A stretch of DNA of 64,000 nt from Mesorhizobium australicum (GCF_900177325.1 NZ_FXBL01000004.1:4779501-4843500), one strand, 5' to 3'; positions 9,056 to 18,573 are shown, counted from the stretch's first letter. The notes: a model not told the origin generated them from the sequence alone. Program-made: numbers and translations.

Positions 9056-10480
9056 TCAACCGCCGGGCTGGCTGACCACCGTCACCTTCTCGATCGTGAT
9101 CTCGCTGGCCGGCGCGCCGTCCACCTGCTCGACCCGCACGTCGAGCTGCTCGAGCCCGGCACCGGTTCGCTCCATCAGCCGGCGCGCCAGGTCGGTGATG
9201 TCGATTACCGCGCCAAGCCCGTTGCCGGCATGCGGCCCGTCCGAGCGCGTCGCCTTGGCGAGGCCGAAGAGCGAGACCGTCTTCACCGGCGCAGGCGCCA
9301 CGGCAGGCACCGTGCCAGCCGAGGGTACGCCAACGGAGATGGCGAGCGTCCCGCTGGGCGCCGTGCCTTTGATGTTCTCCAGGTTGAGGAAGATGCGTCG
9401 CGGCGCGAGCGCGGCGGGGCTCGCGGCCTCGGGAGCTAGCGCGACCCTCGTCGCGGCGGGCGAAGCCCCCACGACGACGCGGCCGTCGTTCGAGCCGAGA
9501 AGCTGCGACGGCGGAGGCGGAACGGACGAAAGCGTTGCGGGCATGGCGGCTCCTCCGACACCGGCCACGAGCGTCGGCCCGCCGGTACCGGCCGTGAGAT
9601 CGTCGTACGTAGGCGCAAGCGCGCCTCCCGGCAAGGTGTCGCCCGGCGTGAAGACGGCGAGATTGCCCGCCGGATCGGGCATCTGGAACTGCCGCGGGAA
9701 CGGACCGCCGGTCCAGGCGGCGCCGTTTTCCTGGACGTTGCCCGCCCAAGTGAGCCAGGCGGCCCACAATCGGTCGACATTGCAGTGATGCAGCCAGAAG
9801 ATCGGATCTAGACCGGCATAGTCGGGATCGCCCATGAAGCCGCCGATCATGACGTGCACGATGTTGTGCGGATCCTGCTCCACCGCTCCCGTCGCGCCGC
9901 CGAAATGCAGGAACCCCGTCGCGCCGCCTCCGAAGCCGAGCGTACCAGGTGCGGATGTGAAGCGCGTCTCGCTCATCGCGGCGAGCGAGATTCGCGCCAA
10001 GTTGAGCTGCGTCGAGACGCGCGGCGGAGCGGCCAGTGGATTTGGCCTGCCGTTCGGCATGGTCGCCGCGGTGAACGGCGCCGGCATATTGGCCCTGTTC
10101 GGGTTCGAAGCGTCGAGATAGTTCCAGTAGGGCAGGGCCCAGTCGTCTGGACCGCCGAGATCCGCGACCGTCTGCGCCACCACCGCCTCGAGGGCGGCGA
10201 GGTAACCGCGATGCCACGGCAGGAAGAACCAGCCGCCGTGCTGGCACTGGTCCCACATCGTCGCCCGCTGCGATGGCGACGGCAGTGGCGCGCTCGGGCT
10301 GATGACGCCGTTGCTGACCCAGCCGCCCGGATCCATGCCGTGGATGGCGGCAAGATATGTCCAGCTGGTTGGGTCCGTGATCGGGCGCTGCAGCAGCGCC
10401 TCGACCGCAAGTGCATACCATTCGAGCGTCGGGTTCCAGCCCGCGCCAAGCTTTGCCACGTCCCTGCGTATCCGCGCCAT
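9056..10480 (-). CDS. Tyrosinase-family type-3 copper oxidase
   Basis: The 474-residue protein should oxidise phenols or catechols to quinones. CuA ligands are His in AAIHGM, His in CQHGGWFF and His in PWHRGYL. CuB has DPHNIVHVMIGG (HxxxH) and FWLHHCNVDRLW. The Cys two residues before the second CuA His (C-x-H) matches the thioether bridge known from fungal tyrosinase. A Pro/Ala-rich linker is followed by a C-terminal beta-rich domain (about residues 360-474) resembling the plant polyphenol oxidase KFDV shielding domain. The ATG at 10480 has GGGGGAG at 6-base spacing. No signal peptide is seen. Confidence 0.88.
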   Translation of the reverse strand: MARIRRDVAKLGAGWNPTLEWYALAVEALLQRPITDPTSWTYLAAIHGMDPGGWVSNGVISPSAPLPSPSQRATMWDQCQHGGWFFLPWHRGYLAALEAVVAQTVADLGGPDDWALPYWNYLDASNPNRANMPAPFTAATMPNGRPNPLAAPPRVSTQLNLARISLAAMSETRFTSAPGTLGFGGGATGFLHFGGATGAVEQDPHNIVHVMIGGFMGDPDYAGLDPIFWLHHCNVDRLWAAWLTWAGNVQENGAAWTGGPFPRQFQMPDPAGNLAVFTPGDTLPGGALAPTYDDLTAGTGGPTLVAGVGGAAMPATLSSVPPPPSQLLGSNDGRVVVGASPAATRVALAPEAASPAALAPRRIFLNLENIKGTAPSGTLAISVGVPSAGTVPAVAPAPVKTVSLFGLAKATRSDGPHAGNGLGAVIDITDLARRLMERTGAGLEQLDVRVEQVDGAPASEITIEKVTVVSQPGG

Positions 10481-10739
10481 GACAGTCTCCCCCAACACAG
10501 ACGCTCGGGCGTCGCGACACTCCCGACCGCCCAGCCTTCCTCTTGGTAACTCCGGTATCTCAGATTGTCTGTGATGAATTTAACATATCTATGGTTGCAT
10601 ATCTCCTTTTCGCGAGGGATCGCCGTAGGCCCGCAGGTTGGCGAATGAGCGTCCGATCGCCCCGACCGGCCGCGCCCCCTTCCCCCACCCCACCAAAATC
10701 CGCTAAAGGCACGCGTCTTCTCGAACAGGAACAGCCGCC

Positions 10740-11837
10740 ATGTCCGCATCCCTTCGTCCCGAGCCCAAACCCGGCGTGATGGACATCGCGGCCTACGTGC
10801 CGGGCAAGAGCGCGGCCCCTGCCGGCGTGAAGCTCCACAAGCTCTCCTCCAACGAGAACCCGCTCGGCGCTTCGCCCGCCGCCAAGGAGGCGGTTAAGGC
10901 ACTGACCGAGAAGATGGAGTTCTATCCCGACGGTGCCGCTACGAAGCTGCGCGAAGCGATCGGCGAGGTGCACGGGCTGAACCCCGCCAACATCGTCTGC
11001 TCGAACGGATCGGACGAGATACTCGGCCTGCTGGCGCAGACCTATCTCACGCCGGGCGACGAGGCGATCATCACCGAGCATGGTTTCCTCGTCTACAAGA
11101 TCTACACCCAGGCCGCAGGCGCTGTACCTGTAACCGTCCGGGAGAAGGACGCGACGACCGATGTAGACGCGATCCTTGCCGCCGTGACGGACAGGACCCG
11201 CATCGTCTTCCTCGCCAATCCGAACAACCCGACCGGCACCTACATCCCCTTCGATGAGGTAAGGCGACTGCACGCCGCTCTGCCGAAGAACGTGCTGCTG
11301 GTGCTGGATGCGGCCTATGCCGAATTCGTGCGCCGCAACGACTACGAGTCCGGCATCGAGCTGGTCTCTTCGACCGAAAACGTCGTGATGACCCGCACCT
11401 TCTCCAAGGTGTACGGGTTGGGCGGTATCCGTCTCGGCTGGGCCTACTGTCCGGCCCACATCGCCGACGCGATGAACCGCATGCGTGGCCCCTTCAACGT
11501 CAACGCCGCCGCGATCGAGGCCGGGATCGCCGCGATCCGCGACCGCTCGCACGTCGAGCGGTCTGTCGCGCACAACGAGCAGTGGCTGGCCTGGACGACG
11601 GAAGAGCTGACGAAGCTCGGTCTCAACGTCACCCCCTCGGTCGGCAACTTCGTCCTGATCCACTTCCCGGCCGGCGACGCGCATTCGGCCGCGAAGGCAG
11701 ACGATTATCTCACCGCCCGCGGCTATGTGCTGCGCCGGGTCGCGGCCTACGGCTTCCCCAACGCGCTGCGCATGACGATCGGCACCGAGGACGCCAATCG
11801 CGGCGTCGTTGCGGCGCTGAAGGACTTCCTCAAATGA
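10740..11837 (+). CDS. hisC: Histidinol-phosphate aminotransferase
   Basis: The 365-residue fold-type I PLP enzyme converts imidazole-acetol phosphate to histidinol phosphate, or acts on prephenate/phenylpyruvate. The PLP Lys is in [18 protein letters not shown], and substrate residues include [10 protein letters not shown] and [10 protein letters not shown]. It overlaps the prephenate dehydrogenase gene by 4 bases (ATGA). This coupling with an aromatic gene suggests a role in tyrosine/phenylalanine synthesis as well as, or instead of, histidine. An AT-rich 240-base gap upstream, shared with the divergent tyrosinase gene, should hold both promoters. Confidence 0.92.
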   Translation: MSASLRPEPKPGVMDIAAYVPGKSAAPAGVKLHKLSSNENPLGASPAAKEAVKALTEKMEFYPDGAATKLREAIGEVHGLNPANIVCSNGSDEILGLLAQTYLTPGDEAIITEHGFLVYKIYTQAAGAVPVTVREKDATTDVDAILAAVTDRTRIVFLANPNNPTGTYIPFDEVRRLHAALPKNVLLVLDAAYAEFVRRNDYESGIELVSSTENVVMTRTFSKVYGLGGIRLGWAYCPAHIADAMNRMRGPFNVNAAAIEAGIAAIRDRSHVERSVAHNEQWLAWTTEELTKLGLNVTPSVGNFVLIHFPAGDAHSAAKADDYLTARGYVLRRVAAYGFPNALRMTIGTEDANRGVVAALKDFLK

Positions 11838-12769
11838 CCGAGCCGCAGTTCGAGAAGATCGCGCTGGTCGGCATCGGCCTGATCGGCTCGTCGCTGGCGC
11901 GTGTCATCCGCCGCGAAGGGCTGGCGAAGCACATCGCCATCTCCACGCGCAGCGCGGCGACGCTGAAGCGCGCCGAAGAGCTCGGTCTCGGCGACAGCTA
12001 TTCGACCGATGCAAAGGAGGCGGTGCGCGACGCCGACCTCGTCATCGTTTCGGTTCCCGTCGGCTCGTCCGGCGCAGTGGCCGAGGAGATCGCGCCGGCC
12101 CTGAAGCAGGGCGCGATCCTGACGGACGTCGGCTCGACCAAGGGCTCGGTCATCGCACAGATGGCGCCGCACGTGCCGGCCGGCGTGCACTTCATCCCGG
12201 GGCATCCGCTGGCGGGGACCGAGAAGTCGGGACCGGACGCGGGATTTGCCGACCTGTTCGAGAACCGCTGGTGCATCTTCACGCCTCTGCCCGGCACCGA
12301 CCCGGCAGCACTGGAGAAGCTGTCCTCCTTCTGGCGCGCCTGCGGATCGAATGTCGACGTGATGGACGCCGAGCACCACGACCGCGTGCTGGCGATCGTC
12401 TCGCACCTGCCGCATATCATCGCCTACAACATCGTCGGCACCGCCAGCGATCTGGAAGAGGTGGCGGAAGGCGAAGTCATCAAATACGCCGCCTCCGGCT
12501 TCCGCGACTTCACCCGCCTCGCGGCCTCCGACCCGACCATGTGGCGGGACGTGTGCCTGCACAACAAGGACGCGATTCTCGAAATGCTGGCGCGCTTTTC
12601 CGAAGACCTCGCCTATCTGCAGAAAGCGGTGCGCTGGGGCGACGGCGAGAAGCTGTTCGACCTCTTCACTCGTACGCGCGCAGTCCGCCGCTCGATCATC
12701 GAAGCCGGTCAGGAAGTGGACGTTCCGGACTTCGGCCGCCAGGTCGTGGCGCATCCGCCGAAATCCTAG
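11834..12769 (+). CDS. tyrC: Prephenate/arogenate dehydrogenase
   Basis: The 311-residue NAD(P)-dependent enzyme decarboxylates prephenate or arogenate on the tyrosine route. The N-terminal motif is [30 protein letters not shown] and [18 protein letters not shown] carry the family's substrate-binding and catalytic His residues. The ATG at 11834 overlaps the hisC stop, so translation is probably coupled. No ACT or chorismate mutase domain is present, so this is the monofunctional form. Whether it prefers prephenate or arogenate cannot be told from sequence alone. Confidence 0.92.
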   Translation: MTEPQFEKIALVGIGLIGSSLARVIRREGLAKHIAISTRSAATLKRAEELGLGDSYSTDAKEAVRDADLVIVSVPVGSSGAVAEEIAPALKQGAILTDVGSTKGSVIAQMAPHVPAGVHFIPGHPLAGTEKSGPDAGFADLFENRWCIFTPLPGTDPAALEKLSSFWRACGSNVDVMDAEHHDRVLAIVSHLPHIIAYNIVGTASDLEEVAEGEVIKYAASGFRDFTRLAASDPTMWRDVCLHNKDAILEMLARFSEDLAYLQKAVRWGDGEKLFDLFTRTRAVRRSIIEAGQEVDVPDFGRQVVAHPPKS

Positions 12770-12803
12770 CGTCCCATTACTGTTCACGGAGGAAAGGGGA
12801 GGG

Positions 12804-13043
12804 CTAGACTCCCATCTTCTCCAGCCAGTACTTGCCGCATCCCCGGTCGCGGATGATCGCCAGCGGGTCCTGGTGGTCGAGGCGGGAGCAGAGCCTGTAG
12901 ACCTCCAGCGTCTCGGCGTTCATCAGCCCCCGCTTGTAGAGGAACATCGCCGCCGCATAGCGCGCCCGGCCGGACCACGCCTCGCCGAGCGGCATACGGA
13001 CGAGCGCCCAGTTCTCGGCAAGTTCGGAATCGTCGTCCGCCAT
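12804..13043 (-). CDS. Hypothetical protein coupled to the GcvT-like gene (79 aa)
   Basis: I do not recognise this small soluble protein. It begins MADDDSELAENWALVRM and ends GCGKYWLEKMGV, with AAMFLYKRGLMNAETLEVYRLC in between. Its ATG overlaps the stop of the GcvT-like gene (ATGA, 13040-13043), so the two are translationally coupled. That supports a shared function, such as an accessory or subunit of the demethylase. A single Cys pair is too far apart to suggest a metal site. Confidence 0.65.
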   Translation of the reverse strand: MADDDSELAENWALVRMPLGEAWSGRARYAAAMFLYKRGLMNAETLEVYRLCSRLDHQDPLAIIRDRGCGKYWLEKMGV

Positions 13044-14281
13044 CAGAAATCCCCAGGCGGGGTGGCAGTGCGTCGCGCGAGCTTGACGAAGGGCCGTTCG
13101 ACGATCTTAGCGCGCTTCATCAGCTTCTGGTAGCGCAGTTCGCGCATGGCGTAGATCTCGACCCAGAGATCGTCGACGATCTTCGTCCCGAAGGGCCGTT
13201 CCAGGCTGGCAATCGCAATGTTGCGCTTGCCCGTCGGCGACCAGATGCCGGCCGTGACGATCCCCGCCTCCTTCGTCTTGCGATGGTAGACGATCGCATG
13301 CTCGGCCGGCACGTTGCCCTCGATCTCGAGGCCGACGAGCACATGTTTCAGCGTGCCCTCGCGCCGCGCGCGCTCGATAGCGCGGCGACCGTTGAAATGC
13401 GGCTTGTCGAAGTCGACCATCCAGTCGAGCCCGATCTCGTCGGGCATGCGCACGCGGTCGGCACGGACGGCATGCTCGGCCGCGATGAAATCCGCATTGG
13501 CGACGATGAAGCCGGTTTCGATGCGCGCACGGTTGAGCGCGGTGTAGCCGATGGCGCGGATGCCGCGCAGCTGACCCGCCTCGAACAGGTGATCCCAGAG
13601 TGCCAGCGCAAGCTCCGCCTCGACAAACAGCTCGTAGCCGAGATCGCCGGTGAAGCCGGTGCGCGAGACTGTCACCTCGCCCGCACCGAAGGGAAAGACG
13701 CGGATGTCGAACGGCTTCATCATCTCAATGCCAGCAAGGCCCGCATCCTTGAGCACCGCGCAGGAGGTAGGCCCCTGCACCGCAAGCCCTGCGATCTCCT
13801 CGGTCTCCTCTCTTACGGTTACGTCGAAGCCGATAACGCTGTCGAGCAGCCATGGCAGGTGCCGCTCCTGGCAGCACAGGCGGAACCGTGTCGCGGAAAG
13901 GCGGAACAGCGTGCCGTCGTCCAGCACATGCCCCTCGTCGTCGCACCACGCAGTGTAGTGCACCTTGCCCGGCTTGAGCTTGGCGACGTTGCGGAGTGTC
14001 AGGCGATTGCAGAATGCCTCGGCATCCGGCCCCTCGATGCGGTATTTCACCATCGGCGAGATGTCGAACACCGCCGTCTGCGAGCGGATGGCGAAATACT
14101 CCATCTCTTCGTCCCACAGAGAATGCGGCGCCTTGTAGCCGGCCCAGGAATACCAGTCGTTCTGCTGCGACAGCGCGGCGAGGCGGGGGTGGAAGGGCGA
14201 TTCGAGGCGCAGGTGCTCGATGTGGGACTGGGCCGCGCGGCGGGTGGCGAGAACGTTCGTCATAGAGAGGTCGAGCTTCAA
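13043..14281 (-). CDS. GcvT-family aminomethyltransferase-like protein
   Basis: The 412-residue protein has the GcvT N-terminal folate-binding domain (about 45-290) and the C-terminal barrel (about 300-400). Matching parts are FDISPMVKYRIEGPDAEAFCNRL, GLAVQGPTSCAVL and SRTGFTGDLGYELFVE. Family members move a one-carbon unit from a secondary amine to tetrahydrofolate, as in glycine cleavage and in dimethylglycine or sarcosine demethylation. It is not part of a gcvTHP operon and lies with FAD oxidoreductases, so demethylation of another amine is likely. The start taken is TTG with GGAGGG upstream; ATG at 14263 is an alternative. Confidence 0.82.
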   Translation of the reverse strand: MKLDLSMTNVLATRRAAQSHIEHLRLESPFHPRLAALSQQNDWYSWAGYKAPHSLWDEEMEYFAIRSQTAVFDISPMVKYRIEGPDAEAFCNRLTLRNVAKLKPGKVHYTAWCDDEGHVLDDGTLFRLSATRFRLCCQERHLPWLLDSVIGFDVTVREETEEIAGLAVQGPTSCAVLKDAGLAGIEMMKPFDIRVFPFGAGEVTVSRTGFTGDLGYELFVEAELALALWDHLFEAGQLRGIRAIGYTALNRARIETGFIVANADFIAAEHAVRADRVRMPDEIGLDWMVDFDKPHFNGRRAIERARREGTLKHVLVGLEIEGNVPAEHAIVYHRKTKEAGIVTAGIWSPTGKRNIAIASLERPFGTKIVDDLWVEIYAMRELRYQKLMKRAKIVERPFVKLARRTATPPGDF

Positions 14282-14311
14282 GCAGCCCTCCGCTGGTCTG
14301 CCGAATAGGCA

Positions 14312-14430
14312 ACGCCGTCATCCTCGGGCTTGTCCCGAGGATCTGCTGCCGCTGGCCACGTGTCCGAAGACCGTACTGCCCGTTCGCCGAAGTTGGTAGA
14401 TCCTCGGGACAAGCCCGAGGATGACGGCGT
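14312..14430. repeat. 33-bp perfect inverted repeat, nested palindromes
   Basis: Arms at 14312-14344 and 14398-14430 are exact reverse complements over 33 bases, with a 53-base loop. Each arm also folds on itself: CCTCGGG and CCCGAGG are separated by a few bases. The core TCATCCTCGGG is typical of dispersed extragenic palindromes in rhizobial genomes. It sits between the GcvT-like gene and the first FAD oxidoreductase gene and could form a strong hairpin in mRNA, acting as terminator or 3'-end stabiliser. Confidence 0.85.
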
Positions 14431-14450
14431 GGGGGTATGGGAACAGATCA

Positions 14451-16022
14451 TCATTCCCTCCCCTTCAGCGCCGCTCGCGCGGCATTCATCCCCGGCACGC
14501 CCGAAATCCCGCCGCCCGGATGCGAACCGGCGGAGGCGAGCCACAGCCCCTCGACCGGCGACGCATATCGCTCGACCCCAAAGAACGGCCGGTTGACCAG
14601 CATCTGGTCGACCTGCAGCTCGCCATGATGCCAATGGCCGCCCGGCATGCGGTAGCGCGCCTCGATGTCAGAGGGAGTGAGCAACTCGGCATGCTTCACA
14701 AGCGAGCCAATGCCCGGCGCATAGCGTTCCAGCACCGCCATGATTGCGGCAAGGAAAGCGGGCTTGCCGATCTCCCACCCGCCCTTCAGCGCATAGGGCG
14801 CAAACTGGACGTTGGCGGAGAGCACGCAGCCGCCGGCTGGCGCAAGCGAGGGGTCGGCGAGGTTCGGCAGCACGATCTCCATCACGGGCTCGGGCGAAAA
14901 CTCGCCGTACTTCGCCGGGTTGAACGCACGCTCCACCGCCTCCGATGACGGCGCGATCACCAGCCTGCCCGCCAACGCCTCCCGCGGCGCGCGGAATGTG
15001 GGGACGCCGGAGAGCGCGAGGTAGAGCTTTGCGACATTGCCTCTCATGCGGATCGCCAGCGCCTTGCGCACCAAACCGGTGTCGAGTTCGGCCGGGCCGA
15101 CGAGATCGACAAGCGTCGTGCGCGGGTTGATCGCCGAGACGACAATATCGGCGCGGACTTCTTCGCCGCTCTCCAGGCGGATTCCGGTGGCGCGGCCCTT
15201 CTCGACCAGGATGCGCGAGACGGGCGCGCCGGTGCGGATCGTGACGCCGCCAGCCTCCGCCGCGTTGCGCATCGCCGCGACCACCGCGCCCATGCCACCT
15301 TGCAGAATGACCTGTCCGCCGGCCGCGCCGGCGACCTCACCCGTCAGCCGATAATAGAGGCCGAGCAGCGACGTCGGCGAACGCGGACCGAGATGGCTGC
15401 CGAGCACGGCCTCGAAGCCGACGAAGCCTTTCAACCGGTCGTCGGAAAGGTGCTCGTCGGCGACGTCATGGACGTTCATCAGCATCATGCGCAGGAAGTC
15501 GCGCATGTCTTCCCTGCCGAGGCGCTTAAGCGCCAGGGCTATACCGCCGAAGCTGAGCGCTTCCGTCAGCGCCATGCTGCCGAGGGACGGCGGGAGCTTG
15601 GTCAGGAAGGGCTTGAGAATGGCAGCGTAGCGGAAGAGCTGGGCCCGCATGGCGAGCCAGGCCTGCGTTTCCGAGGCCGTTACGTCGCCGTCGATCGCCT
15701 CGCCCCAACCGCCGGAGAGGATAATAGGGTCGCGGTCGCAGGAAATGAGGACTGTCGGCGCGAGGTCCGTGCGGGCGAAGGTCAGGCTATGGCGCGGCAG
15801 ATCGATCGCCTTGACCACCTCCGGATGCAGCCGATTCAGCACATGCGCGGTCGAGGCGCGGTAACCGGGGAAGAATTCTTCGGTCCGCGCCGGGCCACCG
15901 ACCTCCGTGTCGGCCTCCAGCAGCAGCACCCTGCGCCCGCTTTTGGCGAGCACGGCCGAGGCGACGAGGCCATTGTGGCCGCCGCCGATCACGATGATGT
16001 CGAACAGCTCAGATGACGTCAT
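14451..16022 (-). CDS. COG1233 FAD-dependent oxidoreductase (phytoene dehydrogenase-like), copy 1
   Basis: The 523-residue protein begins with a Rossmann FAD motif (IVIGGGHNGLVAS, residues 10-22) and ends with the second FAD motif of the CrtI superfamily, GSHPGGGISGVPGMNAA. Carotenoid genes are absent, so a carotenoid role is unlikely. Members of COG1233 act on varied amines, retinoids and other substrates, and the function here is not known. It overlaps the second copy by 14 bases, so both are translated from one message. It lies with a GcvT-like gene and an amine-type ABC importer, which favours an amine substrate by inference. Confidence 0.82.
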   Translation of the reverse strand: MTSSELFDIIVIGGGHNGLVASAVLAKSGRRVLLLEADTEVGGPARTEEFFPGYRASTAHVLNRLHPEVVKAIDLPRHSLTFARTDLAPTVLISCDRDPIILSGGWGEAIDGDVTASETQAWLAMRAQLFRYAAILKPFLTKLPPSLGSMALTEALSFGGIALALKRLGREDMRDFLRMMLMNVHDVADEHLSDDRLKGFVGFEAVLGSHLGPRSPTSLLGLYYRLTGEVAGAAGGQVILQGGMGAVVAAMRNAAEAGGVTIRTGAPVSRILVEKGRATGIRLESGEEVRADIVVSAINPRTTLVDLVGPAELDTGLVRKALAIRMRGNVAKLYLALSGVPTFRAPREALAGRLVIAPSSEAVERAFNPAKYGEFSPEPVMEIVLPNLADPSLAPAGGCVLSANVQFAPYALKGGWEIGKPAFLAAIMAVLERYAPGIGSLVKHAELLTPSDIEARYRMPGGHWHHGELQVDQMLVNRPFFGVERYASPVEGLWLASAGSHPGGGISGVPGMNAARAALKGRE

Positions 16023-17664
16023 GGGCGTCGCTCATTTGCCGGTTGGGCCGCTTCAAGTCGCGCAGGATCTCGGCCGCGGCGTTGCGCCCCGGCGCGCCCA
16101 TGACGCCGCCGCCGGGATGGGTGGACGAGCCGCACATGTAGAGGCCGCCAACTGGCGAGCGGTACTGCGCGTAGCCCGGCACCGGGCGGTTGAAGAGGAG
16201 CTGGTCGAAAGTCAGCTCGCCCTGGAAGATGTTGCCTTCGGTCAGGCCGACTTCCGCCTCGATCTCACGCGGTGTGCGCACCTCCATGTGAACGATGCGG
16301 TCGCGGAAGCCGGGCGAATAATCGGCTATCTGGGAAATCACGGTCTCGGCGAAGGCGTCGCGGTCGGCGTCGGTCCAGTCGCGCCCCTCGATCTTCGGCG
16401 GCGCGTATTGCACGAAGCAGGACATGAAATGCTTGCCCGCCGGCGCCATGGTCGGGTCGAGCGTGGTCGGGATGACCATGTCGAGAAAGGGATCGGCCGA
16501 GAAGCGGCCTTCCTTCCAGTCGTCGTAGCCGCGCTCCATCCGCTCCACCGTGTCGGTGAAGTGCATATCGCCCTTGAGGCAGGGGGAGTCCTTCGGCAGG
16601 GCGGGAAACTCCGGCATCGAATCCAGGGCTATGTTCACCTTGCCGGACGAGCCGCGGATCTTGAAGTTCTTCACCCGCCGCAGGAACGGCTCGGGCAGTT
16701 CGTTCTCCTCGACCAGCTTGAGGAAGGTGCGCTTCACGTCCGCATTGGAGATGACGATCTTTCCGCTCACCTCCTCGCCATTCGCCAGCACCACGCCGGT
16801 GGTGCGGCCGCCGCGGACGAGGACGTGGTCGACGCCGGCGCCGGTGCGGATGGTGCCGCCCGAGGCCTTGAAGGAGTCCGCCAGTGCCTTGGTCACCGCG
16901 CCCATGCCGCCCCGCGCATAACCCCAGGCGCCGACGGAACCGTCGACCTCGCCCATGTAGTGGTGGAGAAGCACGTATGCCGTGCCGGGCGACATCGGCC
17001 CGAGCGCCGTGCCGATGATGCCGGAGAGCGCGAGGTTCGCCTTGATCACGGGCGTCTCGAAATACTCGTCGAGGAAATCCGAGATCGACATCGTCCAGAA
17101 GCGGAGCGTCAGCGCCATCTCGGCCGGCGTCAGCCCGCCGAATTTCTTGCCGAGATAGAGCAACTCCCCGAGGTCGCGGGGCTTGAGGCTCGTCGGGTCG
17201 GGTGCGGTGCGCATCAAGAGCGGCTGGATGAAGCGGCACTGCCGTGTCACGTCGCGGGCGTAGCGCTCGTAGGCTCCCGCGTCCCTTGGCGACCACCGCG
17301 CGAACTCGCGCCGGTGAGCGTCGTGGTCGCGGTAGGAAGCGAGATAGTCGCCATCCTGCGTAAGCACCGCGCCGCCTTCGTAGGGGATGACCTGCAGGCC
17401 GAAGCGCGGCAGTTCGAGGTCGCGCATGATCTCGGGCCGAAACAGCGAGCAGACATAGGAGCAGTTGGAATAGAGCCAGCCGGGCGTGAGCTCGCGACTT
17501 GTGGCGGCGCCGCCGACCCAGTCGTTCTTCTCGACCACCAGCACGTCGAGGCCCGCCCGCTGCAGGTAGCAGGCGTTGACGAGGCCGTTGTGGCCCGCGC
17601 CGATCACGATGGCGTCCCAGGTCTTCAAGCCGTCTCCCCTCGCGGTCTTTCGCAAGGCTGCCAC
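16009..17664 (-). CDS. COG1233 FAD-dependent oxidoreductase (phytoene dehydrogenase-like), copy 2
   Basis: The 551-residue paralogue of the downstream gene shows IVIGAGHNGLVN near residues 20-31 and GSSTHPGGGVMGAPGRNAA near the C-terminus, the two FAD-contacting motifs. The two proteins differ strongly between these motifs, so they may form a heteromer or catalyse successive steps. The start is GTG at 17664 with GAGG 7 bases upstream. The promoter region, shared with a divergent methyltransferase gene, contains a palindrome (17691-17706) suited to a TetR-family repressor. It is the first gene of a probable four-gene minus-strand operon. Confidence 0.82.
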   Translation of the reverse strand: MAALRKTARGDGLKTWDAIVIGAGHNGLVNACYLQRAGLDVLVVEKNDWVGGAATSRELTPGWLYSNCSYVCSLFRPEIMRDLELPRFGLQVIPYEGGAVLTQDGDYLASYRDHDAHRREFARWSPRDAGAYERYARDVTRQCRFIQPLLMRTAPDPTSLKPRDLGELLYLGKKFGGLTPAEMALTLRFWTMSISDFLDEYFETPVIKANLALSGIIGTALGPMSPGTAYVLLHHYMGEVDGSVGAWGYARGGMGAVTKALADSFKASGGTIRTGAGVDHVLVRGGRTTGVVLANGEEVSGKIVISNADVKRTFLKLVEENELPEPFLRRVKNFKIRGSSGKVNIALDSMPEFPALPKDSPCLKGDMHFTDTVERMERGYDDWKEGRFSADPFLDMVIPTTLDPTMAPAGKHFMSCFVQYAPPKIEGRDWTDADRDAFAETVISQIADYSPGFRDRIVHMEVRTPREIEAEVGLTEGNIFQGELTFDQLLFNRPVPGYAQYRSPVGGLYMCGSSTHPGGGVMGAPGRNAAAEILRDLKRPNRQMSDAHDVI

Positions 17665-17690
17665 GGAAAATCCTCACCTGTCCAGCCATT

Positions 17691-17706
17691 TTGAATGAAC
17701 GTTCAA
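17691..17706. promoter_or_regulatory. Candidate TetR/BetI operator, site 1
   Basis: TTGAATGAACGTTCAA is an imperfect palindrome with TTGAA-N6-TTCAA, and it also contains TGAACGTTCA. It lies between the divergent FAD oxidoreductase and methyltransferase genes, two genes away from the TetR gene. The BetI operator of E. coli, as I recall it, has a similar TTGAACGTTCAA core. Two related sites occur at 27150 and 34977. Confidence 0.6.
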
Positions 17707-17785
17707 CAAGAGCGCTTGCGATTTCCTCCAACTGCGCTAGGGTTTTGCATACTGTCGACCGATCCGCGCGGGAGAGTTGCGGGCC

Positions 17786-18565
17786 ATGCACGACCAGCCC
17801 GAATATGACGACACCGCGATCCGCTTCCTGGAAGCGCTGTGGGGCGACGGCTGGCTGTCGCCCGGTGGTCCGGACGAGGTCGACCGCGTGCTCGAGGGCG
17901 TCGACGTCAAGGGCAAGCGCGTGCTCGACATCGGCTGCGGCTCGGGCGGCATCGCGATCCATATCTTCAGGCAGCACGGCGCGGCCCATGTCACCGGCTT
18001 CGACATCGAGGAGCCGGTGATCCGCCACGCGATCGACCGCGCCGCGATGTGCGGGCTCGCCAACGTCGTCGAGTTCGTGCAGGCGCCGCCGGGCGCGCTG
18101 CCCTTTCCCGACGAGAGTTTCGACGTCGTCTTTTCCAAGGACGCGCTGCTGCACGTTCCGGACAAGGACGCGATGTTCGCCGAGATCTTCCGCGTGCTGA
18201 GGCCCGGCGGCACATTTGCCGCGTCGAACTGGATGATCTCCCACGACGGCGAGCCGTCGGACGACATGAAGGCCTATATCGCGGCGGAAGGCCTGAGCTT
18301 CGCCATGGCATCGCCCGCCCGCTACCGCGCGGCGATGGAGCGCGCCGGCTTCCGTGATGTCGTCACGGTCGACCGCAATCCATGGTACCGCGAGGTCGCG
18401 CGTGGCGAGTTGGAGAACCTCAAAGGCCCGATGTTCGAGAAGGCTTCGAACGCGGTCGGCGAGGACTATGTGCGCAAGAACATCAAGACCTGGGAAGCGA
18501 TGCAGAAGGTGCTTGACTCCGGCGAGCACCGGCCCACCCATCTGCGCGGAAACAAGCCGGAATAA
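17786..18565 (+). CDS. SAM-dependent methyltransferase, small-molecule type
   Basis: The 259-residue protein carries motif I, VLDIGCGSGG (residues 47-56), a post-I acidic turn (FDIEEP), and motif II/III elements LPFPDESFDVVFSKDALLH and VLRPGG. This layout is close to phosphoethanolamine, sarcosine and other N-methyltransferases, so an amine acceptor is plausible but not proven. The ATG at 17786 (MHDQPEYDD) is preceded by GGAG about 11 bases away. The next gene, a TetR regulator, begins 8 bases after the stop, so they share a transcript. Having a methyltransferase in a locus that otherwise looks demethylating is unusual. Confidence 0.82.
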   Translation: MHDQPEYDDTAIRFLEALWGDGWLSPGGPDEVDRVLEGVDVKGKRVLDIGCGSGGIAIHIFRQHGAAHVTGFDIEEPVIRHAIDRAAMCGLANVVEFVQAPPGALPFPDESFDVVFSKDALLHVPDKDAMFAEIFRVLRPGGTFAASNWMISHDGEPSDDMKAYIAAEGLSFAMASPARYRAAMERAGFRDVVTVDRNPWYREVARGELENLKGPMFEKASNAVGEDYVRKNIKTWEAMQKVLDSGEHRPTHLRGNKPE

Positions 18566-18573
18566 TCAGACAG

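Noticed and set aside
8346..10520. A 724-codon minus-strand frame over the tyrosinase/DUF2182 genes
   Set aside because: It is in a different frame from both genes, which carry clear family motifs; composition is low-complexity Arg/Ala.
14312..14430. CRISPR array
   Set aside because: The two arms are inverted, not direct, only two copies are present, and no cas genes exist.
14451..17664. Carotenoid biosynthesis genes
   Set aside because: The phytoene-dehydrogenase likeness is superfamily-level; no crtB, crtE or crtY gene is present, and the context is amine transport.
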